Shown here piece after piece: positions 54,372 through 64,000 of a stretch of DNA of 64,000 nucleotides. Both the position numbers and the translations under genes were made by a program. Under the pieces are notes generated by a model, which searched no databases, had not been told where the DNA came from, and saw nothing but the letters and a program-made list of their open reading frames with translations. Source of the DNA: Isoetes taiwanensis. Taxonomy: Eukaryota; Streptophyta; Lycopodiopsida; Isoetales; Isoetaceae. Location: positions 2,230,001-2,294,000 of the forward strand of contig JAJEKV010000034.1 in the NCBI GenBank assembly GCA_021234155.1, written 5' to 3'. Position 1 is the stretch's first letter. The number at the start of each line of letters is the position of its first letter.

Positions 54372-57300
54372 ATGGTTTTCTCTCTGGTTTTGCCGGAGCT
54401 AGTCATGCTATTTTTTTTCCCATGGATTATCGTAGCCCAAATGGACAGCAACTCTGCGTCAGTAATGCCTTTAGATCCCTCTTTTGGATCTGCAAATATG
54501 ATGTCCTACAGGTCAGATTATGGCAGAAGCGGGGAGGTAGATAAAAAATGCAGTGAATTCAACGGCAAATATTCTCCAGGTATGCTTCATGAACCTGGCA
54601 ATGCTCAGTGGAGGATACAAAATGAGCTTTCATTTAGAAACGGGGACTGGACGCAGGACTCGGGTTCTGCCCCTCTTTTGCCCTATCTTTTTCGGAGGCC
54701 GTTTGGCAATGAGACAATAGACAACAGTACTCAACCTATGCATATTACATCCTTCTGGATTACAGATGTCAACGTTGATAAAAATAGAGATTCTGCAAGA
54801 CTGAGTGCAGTTCTTAAATTGGCAATCAATGCACACAGGGGTTTATCTTACATGGATGACTTCCATCAGGAGTTTATCATGTATCCAACTACTAGCATCC
54901 TCACTGTTCTCATGGAGGGGATCTACACAGAAAGCAATGATGATCGAAGAATATGTATGCTGGGTTGCACTTCCCTTCCAAAAAGAAGTTCCAACCAGTC
55001 TGATCCATGGTCGGATTTTGCCTTAGGTAAGCAGGATTCTGTTACAAAGTCATGTGACCTCATGCTAAGGATGCAATACCCTAAGGAGCTTTCTCTAACG
55101 TCCAGGAATGTGCAAGGGTCCTTTACAAGCTTCAGCACTAATGTTCACTTTGACAAGGTAAGCATGTCTTCACAGCTTGGAGCATATTCAATCTATCAGA
55201 TTAACAGTGGAAGTCTAGTAGAAAGTGCTTGTACAGAGAAAATAATGCCACATTTGGCCACTGAATTGTACAAGGAAGATCACTTTTGTGCCACCCTTCA
55301 GCAAGTTTTAAGTGGGGAATCGCAAGATATAATGCCTAATTGGCAATGCAGGAAGTCTGAGGAATTTTGTAGCAGAGTTGGACCTTTTGAAGACTACCCT
55401 GGAGGAATGACTCCTGGTGGTCATATCCGTCTGCAAGATGTTAAATGTGTGGACTTCATTGGAGCCAAGAGTGAATTGAAGGCCAATGTGAGTGCTGTTT
55501 TACGAGTAGTAGACCAAAGGATGGGTCAGCATCTAGCATCTGAAAGTTCAGCTCTTGATGGTCTCACGCTTGCAGCTGAAGGTCTGTGGGAAAGTTCCAC
55601 TGGACAACTTTGTATGGTGGGATGCCTTGGGGGAGAAAAGGACCGGTGCATTGCTCGAATTTGTGGCTACATTCCCCTCACCCTTTCCTTGAAACAAAGA
55701 AGCATATTTGTTGGCAGTGTTTCCACTGTCAATTCTGGGGATTCCTTTTATCCCTTGACATTTTACCAAACACTCTATCCGCGGATTCTTCCTGCTGGTT
55801 TAGCCAATAAATTGTCATACAGATATTCAAGAACTGATCAAGCTGGTGCAATTCTGGAAAGTGAAGTTCCTTCGACGCTTGGTGATAAAGTTATTTTGTC
55901 ATTGCTGAAGTACCCTACTCAAGATAAAGGGAGATTGAGCCAAGACCTCACTGTCCATTCAGGTCTTATTTCCCATGATGATGCAGACAGTTTCCAACAT
56001 CAGACTAGCTTTCTAAGCTTTGACATTATAGCTGTGGAGGATGTCATGGCTCTAGACTGGTCAAGTTACATGCCGGGTTTAATATCACCAGAGTCTGCCC
56101 CTCATGATGAGACTGTCCCTCTAAAGAAAGGGGAGTTTGTCAAAGTTGCTGCAGAAATGACGCTATCAGATCGAAACCCTATCTCAGCAGAAGGCCTCTA
56201 TAATCCAAAGACAGGGAAAATGTACCTTGTGGCATGCAAGCTCCCAAAGTTATCATGGGAAGGACTTAACAAGACTGGTGATGTTGAGCTGGAAAATGGC
56301 TTCGATTGTTTGGTTGAAATGATTGTTAGTTATCCACCTACTAATGCAAGATGGATGGTTAGTCCTACAGTGACCTTAGAAATCAGCAGCAAAAGGAATG
56401 AGGACGACCCCTTCTTTTTCAAGGCTATAAAGTTGGAGACATTTCCCATCCTATACAGCCAACAACTAAAGGAGATTCTTTCTCGAAAAAATCTAGAAGA
56501 AATTCTAAGCATATTTACATTGAGTCTTATGATTCTCTGTATCATATCCCAGCTGTGGTATGTGAGAAAAAATCCAGAACCAGTGCCATTTATTTCACTC
56601 ATCCTGATTGCAGTGCAGGCGATTGGGTACTCTATTCCTCTAATCACCGGTGCAGAGGCTTTATTTGCTAGGCTCACATCTGATGGCAATGATGATGCTA
56701 GGTCTGATGTCATAAAGGAAGGGGAGCTGAGCCATGTTATTCTCTATTTTGTGAAGCTTCTCACTCTAATAGCATTTTTGTTGGTCCTTAGACTCTGTCA
56801 GAAAGTAGTGAAATATCGCATTCGTTTGTTCACAAGATTTCCACTTGAGCCCAGAAGAGTGCCGTCAGATAAGAAAGTGTTATGGATCTTTGCCCTTATA
56901 CATTTCATTGGCTTCTGCATTGTGCTAATAATTCATTCTGTTTTGCAAGCAAAGGACCATATTAAGACAGCCACATTTGTAGATTGGAAAGGTGCAGCGA
57001 AACATGATATTGAATGGATGAAAGAACTGAAAGAGTATGGAGGGTTAGTACAGGATCTTTTTCTGCTTCCCCAAGTCGTTGGAGGAATGGTTTGGGAGAT
57101 AAGAGGGAAGCCGCTAAGGCGCACTTATTACATAGGGCTGACATTGTTGCGGTTGCTTCCCCATGCATACGATGCAGTTCGTGCACCAATATTCAATCCT
57201 TATTTTGCTGATGAATCTGTGTTTGCCAATCCAAGGTTGGATTTTTATTCAAGAGCAGGAGACATATCCATTCCCTTACTGGCATTAGTGCTTGCAATTG

Positions 57301-57500
57301 TTGTGTATATCCAGCAAAGGTGGAATGATTTGAGGTGGAAAGTACTAGTGACGTCAGGTTCCAGCAAGCTAATGCGGCTTGGTTCCAAGATGTATGAAAG
57401 ATTACCATCGAAGACATTTGAGGCTGAACTTATGCCCAACCTAGCATCTCTTGATGAAGTTGAACCAAGTGATCTTCATCATATTAAAATCAGTAGCTAG
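54372..57500 (+). CDS. DUF2921 multi-pass membrane protein, intact single-exon gene
   Basis: 1042 codons, uninterrupted, ATG at 54372 (CCAAAATGG) and TAG at 57498. The first ~22 residues (FSLVLPELVMLFFFPWIIVA) form a signal peptide. A long lumenal/extracellular region follows, with repeated 'GIY/GLW/GLY...CMLGC/CMVGC/YLVAC' blocks (about 185-200, 395-420, 600-625), SDPWSDFALG, GDSFYPLTFYQTLYP and DNGF/ENGFDCLVEM. About seven hydrophobic helices lie in the C-terminal third: roughly 711-731, 738-763, 788-809, 836-858, 896-910, 919-937 and 966-983. This is the architecture and length (about 1050) of plant DUF2921 proteins. Some relatives (FLYING SAUCER1, TUL1 type) carry a C-terminal RING for Golgi/endosomal ubiquitination, but this one ends in a short acidic tail without RING. 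Its precise role is unknown. A relic copy lies at 41320-42452. Confidence 0.95.
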   Translation: MVFSLVLPELVMLFFFPWIIVAQMDSNSASVMPLDPSFGSANMMSYRSDYGRSGEVDKKCSEFNGKYSPGMLHEPGNAQWRIQNELSFRNGDWTQDSGSAPLLPYLFRRPFGNETIDNSTQPMHITSFWITDVNVDKNRDSARLSAVLKLAINAHRGLSYMDDFHQEFIMYPTTSILTVLMEGIYTESNDDRRICMLGCTSLPKRSSNQSDPWSDFALGKQDSVTKSCDLMLRMQYPKELSLTSRNVQGSFTSFSTNVHFDKVSMSSQLGAYSIYQINSGSLVESACTEKIMPHLATELYKEDHFCATLQQVLSGESQDIMPNWQCRKSEEFCSRVGPFEDYPGGMTPGGHIRLQDVKCVDFIGAKSELKANVSAVLRVVDQRMGQHLASESSALDGLTLAAEGLWESSTGQLCMVGCLGGEKDRCIARICGYIPLTLSLKQRSIFVGSVSTVNSGDSFYPLTFYQTLYPRILPAGLANKLSYRYSRTDQAGAILESEVPSTLGDKVILSLLKYPTQDKGRLSQDLTVHSGLISHDDADSFQHQTSFLSFDIIAVEDVMALDWSSYMPGLISPESAPHDETVPLKKGEFVKVAAEMTLSDRNPISAEGLYNPKTGKMYLVACKLPKLSWEGLNKTGDVELENGFDCLVEMIVSYPPTNARWMVSPTVTLEISSKRNEDDPFFFKAIKLETFPILYSQQLKEILSRKNLEEILSIFTLSLMILCIISQLWYVRKNPEPVPFISLILIAVQAIGYSIPLITGAEALFARLTSDGNDDARSDVIKEGELSHVILYFVKLLTLIAFLLVLRLCQKVVKYRIRLFTRFPLEPRRVPSDKKVLWIFALIHFIGFCIVLIIHSVLQAKDHIKTATFVDWKGAAKHDIEWMKELKEYGGLVQDLFLLPQVVGGMVWEIRGKPLRRTYYIGLTLLRLLPHAYDAVRAPIFNPYFADESVFANPRLDFYSRAGDISIPLLALVLAIVVYIQQRWNDLRWKVLVTSGSSKLMRLGSKMYERLPSKTFEAELMPNLASLDEVEPSDLHHIKISS

Positions 57501-58190
57501 TTTAAACTGGATGGAAAGGGACCAAAGCCTTGAGTTAGTACCAGTTGTTCTTGGATAGTTCTTTCCCGAGTTAATTTCATCAATAGACATTGAAGATTTT
57601 GTTTGGTTGAGATTCTATTCTGAATAAGAAGGCCACTGTAAAAATACTAAAATACATTGTTTCTCATTTGTTGCTTGTGATGTAAAAGGGCCGCATCTTC
57701 GTGCCAATGATTGTGTAAATCATTTTTGACATTCCGAAACATTTTGGTCATGTTTTGGTTCTGGACCAAGATATGTGTCTGGATGGTTTAAAGATTGTTG
57801 TTAGACCATGACGGTCTGGGCTCTGGAGGTTCCATTAATCCAGGGTAAGCTTATTTTGAGCCTTCGATTCCTACTGCTGCTTCTCGTGTAGCAAAAATTA
57901 CATCGTTATGTACTTGTTTGAGAAGTGATCATGTCCCGTCGATTTCCAAAATTGTGCGCATTGAATAACTTGAGGTATACGACCCAATTAAGTTTGCCCA
58001 ATTCGTTTGGTATTTGGGGAGGGTATTCTCGCAATGGTGGGAACTATGATTCTGGTGGTATTGTATTGTATAGAAAACCGTATATATTGCCATATTTGAA
58101 GAGCTTAATGTCATTTAGAGGTCATGTTGCTTTTTTGGGTTTTTAGATAAGTTATCTTTGGAAAGGTTGAGAAGGAAAAAAAAAAATCGA
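57501..58190. other. 3' flank of the DUF2921 gene
   Basis: The 3' untranslated region probably extends to about 57650; AATAAG at 57624 is the nearest poly(A)-signal-like word. No further gene is supported. Confidence 0.45.
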
Positions 58191-58700
58191 GGCATTTTTT
58201 TAGGGCGTGGATAAGAAGGGATGCTCCCTTCCTTTTTTGGCAAGGGTAGCGGAGCACCAGATGGAGCGGCATACCTAGCCCAGCAGACGTTAGAGCCTCG
58301 ACCAGAGCCTTCGGCAGCATTTTTCCAAAGCTCAAAATTGTCCGAGCGATAACAGGTCCGGTAAACAGCTGTGATCTCACAGCCAGGCTCCAAAACGCCC
58401 ATTCCGGCCGAAAAAAGCCTCTTAAAATTCCTGCATTCTTCCGACTGCCCATCTAGCCTGACTATATTCTCTGATAGGGCGGTCGTCCTTGTACAGCGAG
58501 GGGTTCCTACCATGGCTCGAACTGTAGCCCACAGTTTCCCTACCCTGAAATCGGAGGAGTTGTGGCAGATACTTGATGGCTTTAACGTGGGAGAATGTGT
58601 TGAAGGGATTATAATGATGAAAATGGGCTCTGGTGAGGCCGTTCGGGCCTGGAGGTTCGAATCCTCCAGCCCAGGGTTGGTTGCTTTCTTTTTTTTATGC
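58191..58700 (+). repeat. GC-rich insert with tRNA-like T-arm
   Basis: A block of clearly higher GC than its surroundings ends with GGAGGTTCGAATCCTCC at about 58650-58666, a perfect T-arm (5-bp stem, TTCGAAT loop) and an exact pol III B box. AGCCCAG follows, but no matching acceptor and no D or anticodon arm were found. A T/A-rich tract precedes it at 58168-58185. Open frames on both strands across the block lack motifs. It may be a tRNA-derived SINE or a fragment of a transposed organellar or nuclear tRNA. Confidence 0.35.
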
Positions 58701-60263
58701 AGGTCGCGAAGCCACTGAGGCCGATTTGCACTGATGCAGATTTGCCCTGAAGCAGCGACCATGGAGCCCTGAAGCTGATTTGCCTTGAAGGAGCGGCGAT
58801 GGATGACAGGCCTGGCTGATGGGGTCAAGCTCAGCTATTAGCTCTTGCTGTTAGTCTGAGTATTCATTCCAGCAGTCCATAGCCAGCTTCAATGGCTTTT
58901 GCATTCTTTTTATTTTTTGTGGCACCAACCATTGGTCTGTTTTGCACCATTGAAACTTTCGTGGGGGTACCTGTGCAAAAAATTAAGGACCCTTGATCTG
59001 AGAATATTCCCCAGATCAATGGTCCAGAAAACAAGATAAAAACATCCCATTAACAATCTCTAATTGAAAAGCAGATTTTTCAAAATACACATGAAAGTTG
59101 TTTGTACATTTTTATTATGCCGATAAAAGCCTAGCCTATTCTATTCTATTCTATTATGCCGATGTTTTATTTGAAGCAACGATCATTTATCAATACATAT
59201 ATAAGGCAGTTTTCTTTTATGTTTGAAGATAACATTTTTTGCCCCAGGAAAAAGCGTGAGAATGACACGTGTCTCTAAAAATAATAACTGGAAATTAAAA
59301 AAAATGACCTCCCCTTTCTCCCACTGCAAGCAATCCATTCCTGTTCAGTTACGACCCTTTCTCCCTCTGCAAGCAATCCAGTCCTGTTCAGTTACAACCC
59401 TTTTGCAAGCAATCCGGGTTGCGTAAGCTTTCAAGCAAGCTCTGAAATTTGCCTGCTTAGTTTCGATCATTCCAACTCATGTATACGCATCTGGAGCGGA
59501 TTTACACATGTTGGACTGCATGAGGTAATATATTCTAATGCCAAAATCTGAAGCTCCTGTATTTTCGTCTAAAGGCTGCAAGATAATGAATGTTTAGGGT
59601 TTCCTTACATATGGATTTCTTACAGATAATTTTTTTGCTTAGAGTTTATAGAAGGGGCCCTCGCATTGCTCACAGAAGGAGCCTTTCCGAGCAGACATTT
59701 GAGGTGAGGATTTCTCCATTTTCGGCAAAAGAGGTCTTTATTTTTGCTGCAAACAGAAGGAGTCTTTTGGCAAGCTCCCAGATTAGCTCTGCTTCCAATT
59801 GATTATGTTTGCAAGCTTTGGTGTTCTTTGGTCAGTTGGGCTCACAGATACCTCTTTGTCTATGTTTTGTTTTCCTGGGACATTTCTTTCTCAAGTTTGA
59901 TCATTGTTTATTGCCGTGATTCTTTACCTTCACCCTTTCTGCACGTTTTTGGATGCTTCATGATTTTCTTTCTCATCAAACACGTTTGGTTTTGCTGCAT
60001 TCATAGAGTTATGCTACAACAGTTTTCTTTCTAACTTCAGATCACTTCAAACTTCATATTTTGAGATGATATTTTCCAGCAACGAAGTTGCAAACACAGG
60101 TTTTCCAACTCTCCAGTTTCTAATTGGACATATTGCAGCAATGGTATTTGGGTTTTTCCTGCTTTAGCTTTCACTTTCCATAAATGTTGGGATTTAGTGG
60201 AAGTACTAGCAAGCATACTAACAGCAACCCTTAATTGTACCCATACAGGCTCTTCACATCTGG
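58701..60263. other. no gene; microsatellite and ~43-bp tandem repeat
   Basis: (TTCTA)4 lies at 59136-59155. 'CTGCAAGCAATCCATTCCTG' (59324), 'CTGCAAGCAATCCAGTCCTG' (59367) and a shorter third start (59403) form 2.3 tandem units. Both adjoin AT-rich sequence without supported ORFs. Confidence 0.6.
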
Positions 60264-62400
60264 TTAGCCAACTGCCTTAGGTACCATTAAAGTACATAAA
60301 AAAGAACTCTGTGATGCTGGCAATATAATATCTGTAACACAGTCAGAATTCTTTTCGCCAACTATATCTGCTTCTGTATTCATCTCTTTGTGAAAACCTT
60401 CCTTGTTCACTTGTCCATCTTGACTCAACTCAATGTCCACTTGTAACTCAGAAAGTTGTAGAGCAACAACTTCTGAAATTGAATTGATAATGTGGGGAGA
60501 TTTTGGAGCAGATAAATCAATAAGAGGAAGGGATTGAGGCAACATGTTGGCATTTGGAAGATGAGGATTGGGCAAAGGGTCGGGGCTTGTAGGGGGAGTT
60601 ATAGGGGGGTCAGGGATTATAGGTGGAGATATTGGCTCTTCAGTATCTGCATAAAGCTCTGAATTTGAGTCAGTTAAAATTTGAAACATATTGCTACAGA
60701 GAACTTTGCTGTAGAGTTGACATTGCTGGAGACAAGCTTGCCATTATTTACAAGATCTGTATACTTTTCTTGAGGGCTTGTGTTTTTGGAGGCTAAACCT
60801 TCCATAGAAATTTTCCCACTGTTCTTATTTTCCATAAGTAATGACTCTTCATTCTTTCTTGTTTGGGAGTTAATCCCAGGAGGATTAATTTTAATCCCAA
60901 GCTGAATATTCTTTGGAGGGCCTTGGAGGCTTTAGGTGCTGTCTTTTCATGATTAAAAGAAGCATTTTCCTTAGAGTCCTTGAGGATATTGTTCAAGATC
61001 TTATGCAAATCAAATAACATAGGAGACTTTCCTTTTAACATCTTTCTGTTGTGATTTATGCTCTCACTGTTTTCCAATGAATTGACAAGATTTTTTTACT
61101 GAGAAGAGTTATCAACTGCTCTAGCTTTCTGTTGAAGGTGAAATTTCCCTTTGTTTAAGACCTTAATTCCACCAACTGACTGAGTAGAATCATTGAAAAC
61201 TTGAGAATTCCCTGAATTTGTTGGAATTCCTTATTGAGCAGAGATCTGCCTCTGCTCCCTTTTTTCTAAATCCTTCTTTTGCTGCCATTTGATTTAACCC
61301 ATACTGACAAATGATGCTGAGCAGATCTTGAGTCCACCAAATTCAACCCGTGTTCCTGATCATAAGTGCCAAACTTTCCATTCATTTTATCATTGACTTA
61401 TTTATTAGATATATTTTCAGAACCCTTTCCAGTTGATGTACTGTTTTTTACCTTGTCATCCACAGTGTATTGATAGACTTTCGAAGAAAAGTGTCAGGAA
61501 TTGCAATCTTGGCAAAATATAGGTAAACCAACCCATCTAAGCTGAAGATTAATTTGGTTACCAAAGAAATCTAGGAGAGGAATGGAGGTAGGCATAGATT
61601 TAGAGATGTCCAGCTGAATGTAACATTTAGGAGGTTTATAGGGTGAATAATTCGTGGAAATATAGGTTCCAATGGATTAAAAAATGGCTGAGAAGCAATC
61701 TTCATTCCAATATATGGGATTAAGCTCACTCATGCTAACAGAAGCAATGTAGAATTTCCCGAAGTCATTCAAAGAAAGCTGAGGGCTTCATTTAAGAAAA
61801 ACCAGCTGGTAAATATCAAAAGTTGATCTGGCTATTTTCAGAAGAAAATTGGCAGTTCGGGAATGAGCACATTCAACCAAAAGATAGGGGTAACTGAGCC
61901 AGTAAATTGAGTTGATAGTGACACCTTTATGGAGTTTAAGAATATGGTCCCATAGTTTATCAAATTTGACCTCAACTTTGTCAACACACATAATTACAGC
62001 GGTGGAAGAAAGGGAGCTAATTCTGGAAGCAATTAGAAGAGAATCAAGTTTGATACCTCTAAACAGTTGAACACTTGGTTGAGTTCGAATTTGCAGGTTG
62101 TTTAGCTCCTCGGATAACTGTTGATCAGTGAGAATAGGTTGTGCTGGCCTTTGAATCCCATAAGGAATAGGGACCCCATTAGCATTGTGTTAATGCAATA
62201 CCATTCGGACCAGGATCCTTGGAGAGATTATCCCAAGATGGAACATCTTAAGAGAAATGATGCATATCTTTAAAGAGAAAATTTAAGTCAGCAAAATCAC
62301 CAAATTTAAGGATCATCGAAGGATTTTGGTGATAATTACTTAACTGGGAAAGAAGATCGGATCGATCAGCTGCAGGAAGGAGGACCCCACAAGCACGCCC
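60264..62400 (-). pseudogene. DUF4283-like ORF, decayed (retrotransposon gag/ORF1 type)
   Basis: Minus-strand fragments in order: SWDNLSKDPGPNGIA (about 62230); QQLSEELNNLQIRTQPSVQL (about 62120); KVEVKFDKLWDHILKLHKG, then INSIYWLSYPYLLVECA (61991-61788); IGTYISTNYSPYKPPKCYIQ, LRWVGLPIFCQDC (about 61670-61510). Next come a Lys/Ser-rich segment (61077-60793) and a Pro-rich tail (PISPPIIPDPPITPPTSPDP, 60640-60580) with an acidic end. The pattern 'short helix, G-Y-, PP--C--LD-SK, L--F-G-----L---LP-FC--C' is that of the DUF4283 plus zinc-finger proteins carried by plant LINEs and related genes. Stops and frameshifts are frequent. No RT follows within the window on this strand. Confidence 0.45.
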
Positions 62401-64000
62401 AGGATGGGCAACTAGTTAGAGCCAATAGCGCCTAACAACAAAGGCTCAAAAGAATGCCGATAGCAAAAAGGGGCAAAACATGGGATATATATAGGTTGAC
62501 GTGATGATGGGATGTCTCCATCCAAGGAATGTCGGTTCTGTTGCTGATGCAATAGAACCGTGGTATTCCTGGGATGGGTCCCGATATACAAAACAAGTGG
62601 TCGATAGAAGAGGAATCTACCTCAAAGATCAAACTGTGGAATACAGAGAGACGCTCCTGTATGTCGGGCAGAATGTAGCGAGAATGGGAGGAAGCAAAGC
62701 GCCAATGCCCATGTCAGTGGACAACCTCAGAAGGAACGGAAGACGCAGTAGTAGCAATGGTGCCATCTCTACGACCTGCATGGATACCAAGTACCCGAGG
62801 TTCCAACCCGATAAGATGCAGAGATTTGAACCACCAGGAGCAGGCAACGACATACGACAGAGGGCGCATAGATGTCAAGGATGAGCGAAACAGAGGACCA
62901 CCTTCAGGTGGGTCAGATGTGCGGAAGCAACAAATGGTTAACAAACGTTGCAATAACATGACATGATAAAAAGGGAAAGAAGTGCGAGCTATAAGGACCT
63001 CTTGACCAGCAGCTGATTGGTCACACTTGGACTTGCGGATATATAATTGAACATGATCAAGAAAAAAGGAAAGGTCCCACCAATTTAGATGTAATGCCGC
63101 AGAAATTCGAAGAAAGCCAGCAAAGCAGATTGTGAGAGGCAAGTTTTCATGAGACCGGTCAGTCGGTTTGCGAGGGAGCGAGTAATGAGATGATCTGGCA
63201 GACATGGGATGTAGTAAGAGATAAACACACCAGAGAATAATGGTTGACACGAGAAGCAGCTTGGCAGACCAAGGCAGGAAGGGATGCAGAATAGGGAGAT
63301 GGGAGGTTGACTAAGCTATGGAAAAATACAATAGTGGCAGAAGTGATCTCTATGAAAGTAGGATTGCGATGAGCGGATACCAAAGTCAAGAAGAACGCAG
63401 CGACATGCAAGGAGGAGGCGGGTAATGCGGCAACTTGATGAGAGCAGCACCACTGACGAAATTGGAGCTAGGCGGATGAGTAACTGAGCAAGGTCACAGA
63501 AGCATAGGATTGGAGGATAGACTTCAAAGCCGAGGTAAAGAAAGGCAAAGATAGTTCATCATAAAACGACACGATATCTGGAACAAACAAAGAAATCAAA
63601 TGGTCAAAAATGCAACATAACAAACTAGATCAAGTATGACAAACTCTTAGCCCATAAAACAATCAATAGATGCCAAAAGATTAACTGTCTAAGGCTAGTC
63701 AAAGGAACACACATAAAACAAGCATAAGTTCCTAAAAAGGAACCCCCTGAACACAAGAAAGCCAAAAAGAACTAACTTATACATCCAAAAAGCTACATCA
63801 TAAAGCAAATAACGCCGCATATCGGCAAAAGCCCACAATGCGGGAAAAGATGATGGGAGTAAAGCATGTGAGAACTCATGGAAGAAAACCGCATCCTGCA
63901 CAAAAAGTTGCCAAGAAGAGGAATTGACGGCAAGCAACGGCCACCAAGGAGTAGAAGGCTAGGAGAAAAAGTAGTGTGAGACGGGCTTTGCAAAGATGAG
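62401..64000. other. no recognised gene to the window end
   Basis: Purine-rich, less AT-rich sequence with overlapping open frames on both strands (for example 62501-62884 + and 62714-63250 -). None contains a motif I recognise. GGTTCGAATCC-type pol III words are absent. It may be the 5' region of the repeat carrying the DUF4283-like ORF. Confidence 0.4.

Noticed and set aside
54356-54544. Short overlapping ORF at the start of the DUF2921 gene
   Set aside because: It lies in another frame of the long intact ORF and has no independent support.
58115-58828. 237-codon minus ORF and 115-codon plus ORF over the same GC-rich block
   Set aside because: Overlapping opposite frames in a GC-rich repeat with a T-arm inside; no recognised domain on either strand.

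Overview
This is a repeat-dominated plant nuclear window, most likely from a fern or another seed-free vascular plant. That is an inference from three things: the style of the PLS-type pentatricopeptide repeats, an elongator tRNA-Met with the plant-type intron, and the density of decayed copia, LINE, hAT and MITE insertions. No bacterial or organellar gene organisation is visible. Only two genes look intact: an uninterrupted 1042-codon DUF2921 membrane-protein gene (54372-57500, +) and the tRNA-Met(CAT) gene (40579-40662, +).

Layout. 0.1-2.8 kb: a small broken ORF, a 95-bp tandem duplication and a cluster of a 12-bp motif in both orientations. 2.8-7.7 kb: a decayed DUF7869-type gene (minus) split by a 2.65-kb TTAA-flanked terminal-inverted-repeat element built largely of ~335-bp modules. 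8.3-9.0 kb: an LTR-like piece and a DUF8039-like exon. 9.1-13.7 kb: many copies of a GC-cored palindrome, including an array inside what looks like an intron of an unrecognised spliced gene (10.5-15.9 kb, +). 15.9-17.7 kb: a second, inverted copy of the ~335-bp-module element, abutting a broken hAT transposase gene (17.7-20.6 kb, minus). 22.85-23.4 kb: a LINE tail.

24.4-29.1 kb: a complete copia element (minus) with 246-bp LTRs differing at two positions, a tRNA-iMet primer site and a 5-bp CAGAC duplication, yet with several breaks in gag-pol. 29.86-30.49 kb: a Harbinger-like MITE. 32.3-38.65 kb: a PPR pseudogene (+) split by a second copia element (32.76-37.61 kb, minus), whose RNase H region is itself split by a 249-bp MITE.

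41.3-42.45 kb: a relic of the same gene as the intact DUF2921 gene 12 kb downstream. Two related L1-type LINEs (42.5-47.4 and 50.2-53.4 kb, both minus) lie between relic and intact gene. 58.2-58.7 kb holds a GC-rich insert with a tRNA-like T-arm; 60.2-62.4 kb a decayed DUF4283-like ORF (minus); 62.4-64.0 kb nothing recognised.

The genes do not form one pathway. The functional content is the DUF2921 gene and the tRNA; the rest is a layered record of insertion and decay. The most unusual structures are the palindrome array with higher-order periodicity and the modular TTAA element in two inverted copies.
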